A DNA stretch of 64,000 bases, from the NCBI GenBank assembly GCA_030549775.1, contig CM060178.1, positions 73,191,152 to 73,255,151 on the forward strand. Direction: 5' to 3'. The stretch's first letter is position 1. Every line of letters starts with the position of its first letter. This DNA is from Tamarix chinensis (taxonomy: Eukaryota; Streptophyta; Magnoliopsida; Caryophyllales; Tamaricaceae). A program made the position numbers and the translations under genes. Below, piece after piece: positions 23,206 to 35,542 of the stretch. The notes under the pieces are model-generated. The model saw only the letters and a program-made list of their open reading frames with translations. It was not told the origin of the DNA and made no database searches.

Positions 23206-23734
23206 AATTTTATATAATCATGATCTTATATGTAATTTAGTACGTACATAATTGTGTGCGATTTTGTGTGTAAACAGATTAAGTTTGGAATTGTGCTTTA
23301 GTGCTTATCTCATCCTTAATGTTAAAATGATAAGTTATTTAGAGTGATCCATTGTGTTCATTGGGCGTTTTACTTAAAGTTTGATATATAGTATGTTAGA
23401 GTTCAAAGTTATTTAGTTTTTTCAATGCTTTTAGAAGTTTTGATTCCTTATACATCACATATGAAAATTAGTGAAAAATAAGTGTATAATGATGAGAAAA
23501 TCTGTTAAGTATGATGAGTGTATAATTCAGGCCTTGTATGATGCGTAGACATTACGACTTCTATTTTAGTAGTTATTTAAGCATTTTGGGTATATAATGA
23601 AGTATGTTTATTTTTAAAATTGATATCCATATTCAATGTGGTAATCTTCATAACAAATTGGCTAAGTGTGGGCCTACATCATTCTTAGTTTGGCTTAGTC
23701 CTTAAAATTATATATAGTAAGATTAATAACTTGA
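23206..23734. other. AT-rich sequence, no gene seen
   Basis: No coding frame or terminal structure recognised. Confidence 0.5.
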
Positions 23735-24030
23735 GAGGCATTATTATCATGTTATGTGTAAAAAAGGCTTAATTAGATAGATTTGGTATTGGCCTTGAGT
23801 TGAGGTATGTGATAACAAAACTTAGTTTTGGTAAAGTAATAAGGTTAATATAGAGCTTTGGTAGCATAATTGGAATTATCAATTTTCTTAACTTTTAGTT
23901 AGTTGATGTATGTTTCAACCATAGAGTGAATTCATGATAATACGAGTCTTCAAATAAAATAATTCTCCACATGATAATGATGGGCATTTATGCCAAGTTA
24001 TAACTGATATGTGGATATTTTACAGAACTC
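23735..24030. repeat. LTR-derived repeat fragment shared with 42,195-42,480
   Basis: The two segments align over about 280 bp, sharing GTGTAAAAA(A/G)GGCTTA, TATTGGCCTTGAGTTGAG, AATAAGGTTAATATAGA and CTCCACATGATAATGATGG(G/C). The second copy continues into sequence related to the long solo LTRs, so this is a truncated piece of that family. Confidence 0.7.
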
Positions 24031-24179
24031 TTTGGTATATCTTGACCTATATTATACTATTTGTTATGATGATTTCACCCCTTTCCTCTAGGGTTTTTTT
24101 TTATTAGCCTAGTTTTGTAGGAAAAAATGAAATCAAGGTAATTTAAGGGAAAGAAGTACTATATGAGGAGAAAGATTGG

Positions 24180-26070
24180 ATTTATGAAAATTTAGATGTA
24201 CCATCATATAAGACCATAAAAAAGAAGTGATGTATCTAATTGTATAATTTATACAATTCTCCATATACAAAAAAGATAAAGGATGACTTGAATGCTCAAT
24301 TGAACTTGGTTGTCATGGGTATAAAAATATAACATCCAAAGAATATGGAAAATAGAACATTTTTAGCTATTACATGTTTTTGTCTTCCCAAAATGGAGAT
24401 GATATCTTTCTATGAGTGTTTGTATATATTGAAGGTTCCTAAAGGGTATTCATTAAACATCAAGAACCTTGTCTGCATAAAATATTGAAAGTTTGTGGGT
24501 ATGAAATCTCATAATCATCATATTCTCATTCAAGACTTGTTTTTTATTGCTATATATTCTATCTTAACAAATCATTTTTAAAGTGACATCACTAAAGGAA
24601 TTATGTAGTAATGTTATTCACTCTACAAGGTTAGATAAATTATAGAGTGAGATTGTGACTATATTATGCCAGCTTGAGATGTAGTTTTCTCTATTATTAT
24701 TTATAATCATAATTCATCTAACAATTCACTTGGCTAGGGAGGTTAGATTATGTGCGCTAGCTTAATTGCATTAAATGTAACCATTTTAAAGGTATATGAT
24801 ATTCCCTAAAGGATACATGAAGAATCTGAACAAGTCTAATGGATGCATAACCAAGAGTTATTAAGTGGAGGAGGTGACATAATTTTGTTGTGAATTATTA
24901 CCTAATGATGATATAATAGGCCTTCCTAAATCATGACATTAAGGTATATAGGAACAAAGGAAAGGGTGTAAAGGATTTCAGATGGCCATTGTTGATGATG
25001 ATAAAATACTTTCGGAATCTTACCTTTATATCCTTCACAATAAAGATGATGTGCAATAATATGTGGATCAAAACATGGATATTTTGATGGATTTGAATCC
25101 ATCTAGGAGAAAGAAATAGATATTAGATAGGCACAATAAATTCATTTTAGAGTGGTTAGCATCACAATCATTTGAATCTAATATTGATTTTTTTTGTCAC
25201 AACCTCCCCATAGAGAAGTGATTTCCTATAACTCATACATGATCAATGGTTGTACTTGCTATAAAAAAGATCATGATGACAAGAGTAATGAAAAATAGTG
25301 GTGTGACTGTTGTATCAAATGCTTTACATATATCAAGTGCTAGAGACAAAAATTTTATATGTGCATCAATGGCACACTATAGGGCGATAGATCACATATG
25401 ATATTAGATTACATCACTTTTAGAGTTCCTTTATTTAGGTGTAAATGGGTTGACAATGAAAATGGGGTTTGTGCTAAGGAAGTTGGATTTATAAGGATGG
25501 ATCTTTTTAAGCTTGGTTATAAGCATGGCCCATGTATATTATCCTAACAAGAGAAACATGTATTCCATGTTATTGAACCAGCTAATAAATGACGATTCAT
25601 GGTATTCTATGCAAAAAATGGGAAGATAACATATAAGGGGAAAACGTTTTGGTTATATACTTAATTTCTCATCTACTTATGATGATGTTATTGATGACTT
25701 ATATGTTTGAGATGATCGTAAATAAAGTTTTTATGTTGTTGAATTAGAGTTTATAAATAACGGGAGTAGTAGGTGCCACAAATGAAAATGCCATAGATAA
25801 AACCTTTAATTACTCCATATGTTTTGTATTTATGTTTTCCAAATTATATTTCATATTTTAGTTACTTCATATGTTTTATTTTTACATTTTAGAAATTACA
25901 TTGCATTCTTTAATTACTTCCTAATCTATAATTTTTATTTATTGTTTCAGGTATTGATCCTAATGAATATGAAACACACACTAAGGAAGGAAGAACCTAA
26001 AGAAGAGGAAGATTTAGGTTTATATTTATGTCTAGGAATAGAGAAAGGGTAATTAGGATCAATGTTGATT
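24180..26070 (+). pseudogene. CACTA (En/Spm) transposase-gene fragment: DUF4218 and DUF4216 regions
   Basis: The plus strand carries, over several frames with many stops, the ordered C-terminal blocks of a plant TNP2-type CACTA protein. DUF4218: NAQLNLVVMGIK (24,290), FYECLYILKVPKGYS (24,400-24,445), then KSHNHHILIQDL (24,508-24,545). DUF4216: NSGVTVVSNALHISSARDKN (25,295-25,355), then LDYITFRVPLFRCKWVDNENG (25,400-25,470) and EKHVFHVIEPANK. The catalytic Transposase_21 region that should precede these is not seen. The accessory domains are of unknown biochemical role. The rest of the frame to about 26,070 is degenerate, with no termini found nearby. Confidence 0.82.
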
Positions 26071-26785
26071 TTGATGGATTTTTGATATCTGGTGGGTGAG
26101 AATAGCAATGTGTTAATGAACTACTATAACTTTAGGGCCTGTGCACATATCCCCATCATTTAATGGACGAATGTCCCAAAATATAAAAAGGATATGGTAA
26201 AGGATGGTGTTGTCTCACAATTTTAAAATTTGAAATAGATATGACATAATTTTGTTATTGCCATATAAAAATTGTTATATGCATTTTAACTATTCGATTC
26301 TTTAGTTTTGGAGAAAAGATTTAATGTGGGACAACAACATAAGAGACTTGCTATAAATTGAGCTACAAATTCCTTCATGGATTGGAAGTCTTGGATGATT
26401 GGGAATTATATATATGATACTGGTGGTAGTATCATACCCTTCCCATATCCCTATAATGATTTGATCTCCCTCAAAGAATGGAGGGAGTTATCTGCATAGA
26501 GGACCTCAGAGGGATTTGAAGTACATAAGAAGATACTATTATTAACTTTTTAATATAATTATCACTTACCTATCTTAACAGTTAAACTAACATAATCTTT
26601 ATATTCATTGTGAAAAAGAAGAGCACTAAGAACATAGCAATTGCACAAGAAAGCATATACTCTTACAAGATGGGGTAAAGATGCAACAAGTGAGAAAGAG
26701 AATCCTTAGTATGAAAATTAATATATATATATCTTTATGTAATTTTTGAGCTTTGACTAGATATTTGATGTACAACATAATGTTA
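26071..26785. other. Degenerate sequence downstream of the CACTA fragment
   Basis: No clear gene. A few plus-strand words (26,330-26,520) might be a decayed CACTA-associated coding segment, but I cannot assign a domain. Confidence 0.4.
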
Positions 26786-27271
26786 TGCTGGTTCATGTAG
26801 GTACTGAAGAAGTTTGATATAACTGTATATATCAACAAGGTATACATTCTTTTTAGAAAATCAATCATGGGAGAACTCTACATTTGATTGTGTTTATCTT
26901 GAAATAGTTCAAGAATGAAAGAACTTCTAACAAATTTCTCAGAAATCATATAAGTGAAAACAAAAGACACTAGAAAAGACTAGTGTTAATATATGGAGCC
27001 AATCGTCAATACTGAAAGTGCTCTAGGTAAAAACCCTTAAGCAATGTAAGGTTAGAGTGTTATAGTTGGTATCAAAGAAAAATTGTGACTCTGATTGTGA
27101 CTTGAACTTGGATGAGTAAGTGAGGTATCTAGGAAAATGATTTTGGGGATTGATTGTAATGAAGTAGTTAGTGGCTAAGGCACAACAAAGAGCATTATGT
27201 TCTTTGAGTGGGGATGTATGTAATAACCTAAATTATATAGTAGACAATAGAGGTTTATTAAGATTGATATA
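26786..27271 (+). repeat. TRIM-like element copy B, left LTR, spacer and start of right LTR
   Basis: A non-coding LTR-like arm ends at about 27,073 in GAGTGTTATA and is followed by TTGGTATCAAAG (27,075), matching the usual plant primer-binding site for initiator tRNA-Met. A spacer of about 140 bp and the start of a second arm (TGTAATAACCTAAATTATAT, 27,220) follow. The second arm is cut at 27,271 by the copia LTR and resumes at 42,060. Confidence 0.6.
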
Positions 27272-27820
27272 TGTTGCGGAATAACATGGATTGAATGGAT
27301 CAAAAATAAAAATCAGAATTAACAAGATAATTGAACAATTGATAATTAATTCATAAGAGAAAATAATTAAAGGAAAAATAGACATCTTTATTCATATACT
27401 TGTGTAATTATAAGATGATTCAACAAATTATTCAACCAATTACACAAAACTAATTATCTAACAATGGATGATTCTATAAAGAAGAAGAAGGTTAGCTCTC
27501 ATGACTTGATAGCTAGTGTTTTATCATATCTCTTTTATATCAAATAAATCCTACTAGGTAAAATAATGTGTTACCTAAAGTCACTAAAAAACATAGTCCA
27601 AGTTAGGAAACACATAAGCCGTGTGTGAATTTTCTTACTCTTGGCTTTTTGCTAAAAATTGACATCAAAATATTATGTGAGAAAACAAGGGCTATGTTCA
27701 TTAACACAACCCTTTCATGTTTCTCACAAAATGCACAATAACAAAATGGACTTTTCTTTATCACCTACATAAGCTGAAACAATGTTATGTTGTACATCAA
27801 ATACTCAGTCAAAGCTAACA
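27272..27820 (-). repeat. Copia element 3' LTR
   Basis: 549 bp with TG...CA ends (TGTTGCGG at 27,272, AGCTAACA at 27,820). It is the direct repeat of 41,515-42,059: both share AATAACATGGATTGAATGGAT near the left end, the ATACTTGTGTAATTATAAGATGA block, and GTTATGTTGTACATCAAATA near the right end. The next bases on the right, read on the minus strand, are purine-rich (GAGGTGGACGAT), fitting a polypurine tract. Orientation is therefore minus. Confidence 0.85.
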
Positions 27821-27849
27821 ATCGTCCACCTCGATGTAATAATTGTGAC

Positions 27850-28470
27850 ACATGATATGGAAAGACCTCTACAAAAATACTCGAGCTAACAAAGGGACTC
27901 ATGGATTATTAATACCAATTAAATCCAAAAAAAACTTGAAATTACCCATAGTTAATGGCTTCATTAGCATATCAGTCGGATTATCTTAAGTACCCCCTTT
28001 TTCCAACACAACTTTGTCACCAGCAATAGTACCTTAAATGGAGTGATACCTGATGTCAATGTGTTTTATTTAATGATAAAAATAATTTTAATTCTTCACT
28101 AAATAGATAACACTTTATCTATCTCCTCGAATGAGTGGAGCACCAAAACCAAACCCCGTCTCACGTATTAAACCTCCAAGCCACATGACATTTTTAAAAG
28201 CCTCTGTCATAGTTATATACTCTACTTTGGTAGTGGAAAAGGCTATCACCTCTTGTAAGAAAGACCTCTAGTTAATAGCTAAACCACTAAGATAAAAAAC
28301 ATATCCATTGGTGGATGTTATTTTATCAATATCTCTATCATAATTAGAGTTAATGAACCTAATGAGTAAATTAGTCGATCTCCCATACTCTATTCAAGCT
28401 AGTGTTATACCCTTAAAATACCTTAAGATCCACTTTATTTCTTGCCAGTGAACCTTATCTGAATTCACCA
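27850..28470 (-). pseudogene. Copia RNase H and RT-connection region
   Basis: The minus strand from about 28,465 reads VHWQEIKWILRYFKG-like residues, NYDRDIDKITSTNGYVFYLSG, FSTTKVEYITMTEAF, WLGGLI, DIRYH and NPTDMLMKPL. These are the collinear blocks of copia RNase H (STTGYVF, ALSTTEAEYMA, NPADMLTK). Several TAG/TAA stops interrupt it. It runs directly into the 3' LTR, as in intact copia elements. Confidence 0.88.
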
Positions 28471-28785
28471 TATTTAGTTGCGTGTGGATTCAAACAAATT
28501 CCAAGCATGGGCTATAAAAAAATATTTTCTCTTATGGTTAGACATACTTTTATGCATATCTTTCTTGCTCTTGTTGCTATACATGATATAGAGTTGGATC
28601 AGATGGATGTTAAAACTTTATTTTTGCATGGTAAGCTTGAGGAGGAGAATTACATGCCTCAACCTAATGGATTTGTTGTTGAGGGGATGTGTGATGATGT
28701 GTGCCTATCGAAGAGGTCATTATATGGTCTGAATTAGTCTCCTAAAGTCATTTCCCATCAACTTTGCATGATCATGACTAGAATC
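28471..28785 (+). pseudogene. Copia reverse transcriptase fragment, inverted relative to its element
   Basis: The plus strand encodes an open stretch (28,507-28,734) with YKKIFSLMVRHT, HDIELDQMDVKTLFLHGKLE, YMPQPNGFVVEG and KRSLYGLN. These match the copia RT blocks (FSPVVRHTSIR, MDVKTAFLHGELEEEIYMxQPEGF, LKKSLYGLKQ). Every other copia domain between these LTRs lies on the minus strand. Either this piece was inverted during rearrangement, or a separate copia fragment was captured. The downstream QSPRQWY-equivalent decays after a stop at 28,735. Confidence 0.85.
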
Positions 28786-28789
28786 TGAC

Positions 28790-28971
28790 TACATTCACTA
28801 TCTAAATTCCAAAAACTTTTCTAGTAGCATCGTTTCCAATCAAAATAACTCTACTCTGAGTCACCTTGAAACTCAGAAACCAAATTTAGTTGGGACATAC
28901 GTGGTAAGAACACCCATACTCTAATATTCATTTATCACTGTTCATGGTATGTTTATCAATGCCTGATATGT
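28790..28971 (-). pseudogene. Copia protease/pre-integrase remnant
   Basis: On the minus strand at about 28,905-28,790, residues like LTTYVPTKFGF and ILIGNDATRKVFGI (across frames) resemble the segment after the copia protease active site (SGCSYHMCPxRxWF and V.MGND..CKVVGIG). Short and degenerate; supported mainly by its place between gag (beyond the Athila insertion) and RNase H. Confidence 0.5.
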
Positions 28972-30546
28972 TGTCGTATACACACAAAATTTAATCCTAA
29001 TTTCCAAATACATGGTAAATGGTAAGTAGGAGTCAAATCCCATAAGGAATAAGATATAAACAAAAAAAAATTCCATAATTAATGTCGAAACCTAGTTTGC
29101 CAATAAATGTTTATTTCTACTACTACTCACTAGACATACAAATATCTAATATACTAATAGATTCACTAATATGGAACACAAGGATAGGAGATATTTAAAC
29201 ATAAAAAATCAAGAAATCAAATAATCATATGAAATAGCATAATTCTATATGTTTTAATGTTGACCTTCTAAAGCTCATATATATTTACTTCTTAGTTTTC
29301 TTTCATTGCAAATAAATCAAACAAGATCTTGATTTATTTTCTAATTGATTAACAATCTAGGCTAAGAAATCTAGATTCAATTTACATCATCATTAACAAA
29401 TGAATAATAATCAACTACAATTATAGTCACACAAGCTCAAATTATGCAATTGAATGAATTAGTAAATGAAATCAAATAAATATGATCCATTGCTACTTAA
29501 AAGATTTCAATTAACATTACATATTAATTTCATCATCCTAGCACTGATTTAGAATATAAGTGTATTATGTGATCAATGTAATTAATTGAAATTTTGAATC
29601 TTTAATCAATGATTGTTTAGTTCTAGCTATTAATATAATTAAAGACACTTAGAATTTATAATCGAAGTTTCATTTTATATTATAATCCCTGGTTCAAGAT
29701 TAAAATCCTCCTATCATGTATTAATCTACTTGAACATATTCATAGTACAACAATAATATAACAATTCCCAATAATTAATACCAAACACCCAAAGATAGAT
29801 ATTAATAAATCAAAGATACAATAAGGAGAAGAATTGAATAAGAGAAAAACATACTTGCATTCACTACAAATTAGAGATTCAAAAGTAAGTGATAATTGAG
29901 AACAACTCTTCAATTTTTATTCACAATTCTTTAATCTTCTACTTGATTTTCAAAGAAAATAGAGTTTTTGAAGTGATTTTCAAAGAAAATAGAGTTTTTG
30001 AATGTAAGATATGAATAAATAAAGAGAGAAAATGAGTTTCATCCTTAAAATGGTGAGAACGAATATTATTTTCAAAATTTGAATGAACCAATTAAATAGA
30101 AAAAAGTAGCTATGAGCAGCTAGAAGAAAAATAGGAAAATGTGGTCCGTATTTCATAACACGGACCTCATATTAATTTGGGAAGTCTTAGTTGTTCTAAA
30201 TTTAGTTGTTATTGAAAGACCGGCTATGTTTTAGAAATATGAGGGCCCTGTGTTTTTCCTCTAATTTTCATTCTCTTCCACAATCTTTGGCATGAACTTC
30301 TTTTAATGAACCCTATCGTGAACTAGTTCTTTTATGTTTAATTTTAGGTTCTCCCATGGTTTCTTGGCTCCTTTATTCTTTGCTATTTTCTCTTAATTAC
30401 TCCTTTGATTTCTTTGTTTTATTCATTTGCACCTATATAAATTTGGTAAAGAGAACTCAAGGTAAAATGGTTAAATATAGTGTAAACAATAAGGAAACTA
30501 TGATCTTTTAACATCAAATATTAACATATAAAACTAGTAAATCACA
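28972..30546 (-). repeat. Athila-like element 3' LTR
   Basis: Homologous over its length to 39,176-40,634. It begins TGTCGTATACACAC and ends ...AAATCACA, followed on the right by TAACCCCATGG and CTTGTCCTCAAG. Read on the minus strand this is the ACTTGAGGACAAG...CCATGGGG tail typical of the sequence before an Athila/Tat 3' LTR. A 31-bp segment (GATTTTCAAAGAAAATAGAG... at 29,945-30,002) is tandemly duplicated here but single in the other LTR. Confidence 0.8.
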
Positions 30547-32882
30547 TAACCCCATGGTTTGATTGTGACTTGTCCTCAAGTATCACAAATATTATTATTA
30601 AGAGAAATAAAAAATTCCTATAAAAGACAAAATTTGGTTAGTGGAGTGTAGGACAATTTAGTTCATTCACCTACATATATACTTTCATTAGAACTTAAAA
30701 CAATGTTCAAAAAATCATAAGTGAAACATTGAAAAGCATTTAGAATCACATTTTCCATAATTCAAATCAATATTCCAATCAAACTATATAATTTTAGAAA
30801 AATAATAATTATCTCAATTAGCACCTCATCATGAAACAATCAATTAAAATTAGAAAGAAAGAAATTGGTAGATTATCACTTCTAGTATTTGTGAACTCTC
30901 CCTCTCTCATGTGTTTTAAATAATGTGTTTGATCTCAAATATTTCTCCAAATGAATACATTTGACTATATACTTGCTTTTACTCTCAATTCGCCATTACT
31001 TGAATGAACTAAAATCTATAAGAATTAAGAAGTCTTAAGTTATGGTTGTAACAAGGCTAGGGTTCTAAGGTGGGATAAAAATTTGGAATGTAGATAAACT
31101 CTATGAACTAGATGAGCAATCTTTTTATATATTAATCACAAATTTTCTCCTCTTTACTACTTTCTTCTTTTTATCTAATGGATTAATGAATATTTCAAAC
31201 CCTTCTTTTTCAATGAATTTTTTTGGTAAAAATATTGCTTTTCTACATTAGCTACTACCTTATATACCTTTATAACATCCCCATGCTTATTTTCTTTTTA
31301 CTACACAATTACAACCCCACAACATATATTACTCCTCTAGCCTAGAGAAGAAAAGCAAAAGGAAAACAAGATATTGGTTCCTAATGTTGGTTTAATAAAA
31401 AAAATATGCTTAAAGCTCAAAGAACTATACAAAACATAATTATTTCTTTGGTAGTCATTTGGTTAGTAGCTAGCAAACACATAAAATTACCATAATGATT
31501 TTCGAATAACCTAAAGTTCATAGTAGTTTTGAATAGTGTTAAAAGAAAGTTTAAATTTCACACATCAATGGAATATTATCACATTAAGACTAAAGTAATA
31601 GATAAAAAATATATCTATTCAACTAGGCTCAAAAGCCCACATGTTAAAATGTCAACCAATTTACTTTTTTTTTTTGCCTTAATATGTTTTGAAGCATGGA
31701 TTGGCAACTAATCATTCTAGCAGTTATTCCTTTTACAACTCATTGATTATCATATTCAGTGTTTTTGAATCATGGACTATGATCAAATCATTAAATTCTT
31801 CAAAAAATTGTCTTAAAAATGAAATAGTTCCAACTAGTGATATTTCCAAATGAATGAACTAATCTAATCCAAATTCCATTTAAAAAGTACACTTGTCAAT
31901 TAGTTTTTTTTTATATTTATAAATAAAACAAAGAAAACAAACAATTTATATAAAACACACAAAATCATACCAAAGACAACAATATATAGAAAACACAACA
32001 AAAGTATGCGGAATCAAAACACAAATATATACCCAATACTCCCATGCTTAAATTGTGCTTTACCCTCAAGGGAAAATAGGAAGATAGGAAAAAGGAAGAG
32101 GGATAACATGTCACTAGGATGGTGGATGTAGTGGACCATGGGGTCCAATAGAAAAATCATATAAGGCTTGGATTTTCTCATGAAGGTGCCTTTATAAAGA
32201 ATCAATGACAGCTAATCTAGTGAGCACTTGGTCAATGCTAGTGTTCATTTAGGTTTGAAATTGATGCCAGTCAAGGAATTAACTACAAGTGTTAGCATTA
32301 GAAGAAAAAGGAATCTGATATGGTGGTCAAGGGAGAAATGGATCAACAACCAAGGGTAATGGTGTCTCATCACCATCAATTGGTTTATAATTGCACTTAT
32401 TTATGGGGTTAGTTTTGCTAGGGTTAGGAAGCTGGAAATATGTTCTAACTTGATAAAAAGGTATGAGATAGGAGATAATTTTTAATGCCAATAAATAGAT
32501 TATAAGATTTAATAAAGGTATCAGCAAGAATTTCAATATCCATTCCCCAAAAAGTGTGGTAATTAAACTACCAATAGCAATTTTCCCCTTTAGAAGTTTT
32601 GGACCCTCATATACTATTTTACAATAAAATAATTCATGTCTATAAGTTCACTCTTTATCATGGAATATATGAAGGAAATCTAAATATTGCAACATATCCC
32701 CATACTACCACCCCTACTAAAAATAGTACATATGAGTGCATGCTGTAATTGTTTAAACACTAGGTTATAAATATGAGAGGCCTTAGCCTAAGAAATTGGA
32801 AAACATTTGGTGTAAGCATGTTTGACATGCTAGCAATTTTAGCAATAAAAAAAATACCAAAATAAATTCCACATCACCCACC
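30547..32882 (-). other. Athila-like 3' non-coding region
   Basis: No conserved domain seen on either strand between the env-position ORF and the 3' LTR. The minus-strand CTTGAGGACAAG motif at about 30,571-30,582 marks the LTR-proximal end. Open frames at 31,529-31,711, 32,014-32,205 and 32,327-32,536 show no resemblance I recognise. Long non-coding stretches here are usual for Athila/Tat elements. Confidence 0.6.
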
Positions 32883-33248
32883 CTAGGTTATCATAAAAAG
32901 GTTAGCAATTCTTTCCAAACAGAAAGAATAGTCATGAGTAAACATCCTAAAATGAATATAACCATAACCATATGTAGAAACATTAGCATCGACCTTTAAA
33001 TTAAATGAGCTTAAAAATTCAAATGTAATGCAGTGATAAGAATAGTTTTGATAAATAAAGAAATTATTAAGGCTAATTTTTGTTAATAGTCTCATCACTT
33101 GGTTAAAAAGACCTAATGTTCCTAAATAAGTTTCATCTAGATATTGATTTCTGATTATCCTCCTATGAGAAAGGTACTCATACCTATTTTGCTGAATATC
33201 ATGTATGAAAGTTATACCTAATTTGTAAGGGGTGTTTTTGTTGTCCAT
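32883..33248 (-). pseudogene. Athila-type ORF downstream of pol
   Basis: A 121-codon open stretch with YLDETYLGTLGLFNQVMRLL, then CITFEFLSSFNL, then YIHFRMFTHDYSFCLERI. It resembles the plant ATHILA ORF family (blocks LGxxxDVxxLL, LTLEFLSSF, I.FR.FN..Y..SL). In these elements it lies between integrase and the 3' LTR, the position of env in retroviruses, but its function is unproven. Only the N-terminal part survives; the frame ends at a stop near 32,883. Confidence 0.65.
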
Positions 33249-34159
33249 CTTGATTATGCCTTGGCAACGTTAATGTTCATGATGATTCACCTTGTGTCCG
33301 CTATTTCTTTCTTGGTGCTACGTCCTTGATTAGAAACATACTCGGTGACTTAGTATGTAATCATCCACAATGCTTCAAGCATCAATAATATATGAAACAA
33401 TAATGCTCAATTTGCAAATCTAGAACATTTGAGCACATTTAACAATAAAGAATGGAAAATGGTATACAACGGCATGGTAAAAGTTAAAGAAAATGGTGTT
33501 TAAGCATGAATTTCACACATTCATAAATATGAAGAACATTTTGTAGAAATTTGATTTTGAGTAGAAACACAATGTAGATATATATTCCTCAATTGAAAAC
33601 ATTATATGTAATCAAAAGGAAATGGTCTCAATACTCAAATATAGACATTTTGAATACACATTTGACATAGGACTCAAAACTATGACATAAAACTAACAAC
33701 CACACCAAGAACACTCATACTTCCAGTCAAAAATCAAAGAAATCTATAACTTAATACTATAGGAAGTAGTATAGAGGATAAAAGAAGTGAAACCCCTCAC
33801 TTAATTGCATGAATACAACATATAATGGTATGAATTTTTATTTTAGGGTCTGTGGGTTATTTTAGCATTTCACGGAGGAAAATGAAAAATTTATAATAAA
33901 TGTATCTTTTTGAACTAGCAGAGCATTGATATATTGTTTAATTAAGTAATGATGAAGTTAAAATTTATAACTTGTGAAGAAGAAGATGGAAGTGGGAATG
34001 AAGATTTGAAGAAAGAGCATCGACTAAGACATAAAATGAAAATAATGAAGACAAAGCCTTAAATGTCTAAAGAAAAATATGGGGCAATGAAAATAATTTC
34101 ACAAAGATGAGCTCTATATGTCAAAACATGATTGCCTTATGTTATTTTTGTTGCTTTTA

Positions 34160-34392
34160 GCTTTCCAACAATTTTTTTTTAAATAAAACTCAGTTTGTAT
34201 TTGTAAACATGGTAGTCTTGTGTTAAATTCTCTACACTGAACATTTTAGTAGCTTTTTTTCTAGAAAAACATGGGTCATGTTTATAAATATAGTAGCCCA
34301 ATGGTAAATTCTCAATCCTCAATTTTTTAATAGAAAATTTTATTTGAAAAGAAACAATGGCAGTATGTGTAAACATGGTAAATAATTTTTAA
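34160..34392. repeat. Three degenerate ~80-90-bp tandem repeats
   Basis: A GTTTRTAAAYATGGTAGT(C)...GTTAAATTCTC-like block recurs at about 34,195, 34,280 and 34,362. It lies in the Athila interior between the integrase and the downstream ORF. Confidence 0.6.
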
Positions 34393-34425
34393 ATTCTCTA
34401 CTCTCAACTCTTTCTTTATTTCTTT

Positions 34426-34492
34426 ATTATTATTATTATTGTTGTTGTTGTTGTTATTGTTGTTGTCATCATTGTCATTGTCATTGTCCTTA
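34426..34492. repeat. Compound ATT/GTT/CATTGT microsatellite
   Basis: Consecutive ATT, GTT and TCATTG unit runs, directly following the degenerate tandem repeats. Confidence 0.85.
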
Positions 34493-34539
34493 TTTAGCAC
34501 ACAACCACACTAAAGTAATAGCTGGTTAATAGATAAACT

Positions 34540-35470
34540 ATTACACAAACTTATCTACAACATTTAGGACGTATAACAAGTAGCGCTCCATTTAGGTCAC
34601 GATCTCAACCTTATTATAAATTCATCCTTCATAATTTGGAGCAATGAGTTCCACCACTTCCACATTTTACATAATTTATCCCTCTAAGAGGGTTTTAGAT
34701 GGGTGGCTACTGCTTCCACCTATTTAGATTCATAATCAACAACAACAAGTATATACTTGAAACCACAAGGAGGGGGAAAAGGACCCACCTAGACATAAAA
34801 AATTTCACAAGAAATTATGGGGTTTTGGAGCATTTCATTCCAATGACCTAAACATCTAGTTTTCTTATAATTGTTTTTTTACAATTCTCCCAAGTTTTAC
34901 AAAAATTATAAGCATCTTTGAACATTGTAGGCTAAGAAAACCCACTTTATAAAACCTTTTGAGTTGTTCTTTTTGGACCAACATAACCCTACAACAATGG
35001 CTATAGGAAAATTTTAAAATTTAAAGAATTTAACCCTTAGGAATACATATCCTAATGATTTAGTCAAAACGTGATTTCTACACATAAAGGTCATCCCACA
35101 CAATATACCTTGCTTGATTCTTCATTCGATTCTTTTGTGTTCTAGTAAAATGTGATGTAAATACCTTTATTACCAAAAAAATTTACCATGTTAGCATACC
35201 ATGATATTTCACTCTCAAGAGCATGAAGTTTTTCATCTAGGAATGTTTCATTGATTGGTTGTTTAGCTTCATCTTCCTTGACTATCCTACTAAGGTGATC
35301 CACTACCCTATTATCCATTCCTTCCTTATCCTTGATGAGAATATTTAATTCTTGAAGTAGAAGTATATGGAAAATTAACCTATTCTTTACCAGTAGGTAT
35401 TTTAAAACTACATGGTTAGAGTATATAAGAATATCAGTACCTCATAGATAAGGGTAAAAATTATCCAAAG
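34540..35470 (-). pseudogene. Athila-like integrase, degenerate
   Basis: On the minus strand near 34,790-34,700 the residues VGPFPPPCGFKYILVVVDYES followed by VEAVATH match the integrase core start (DFMGPFPSS.G..YILVAVDYVSKWVEA). A HWNEMLQNP-like block precedes it. The rest of the core, including the later catalytic residues, is too decayed to place with confidence, with stops throughout. Confidence 0.75.
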
Positions 35471-35542
35471 CAAATACAATGGTAAGAAGCTCCTTCTCAC
35501 TAGTGGTATAGTTAGAGTGTCGTTTAAATTACATGAAGCATA

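Noticed and set aside
34160..34492. Possible satellite or CRISPR-type array in the Athila interior
   Set aside because: Only three degenerate repeats followed by a simple-sequence run; ordinary repeat expansion.
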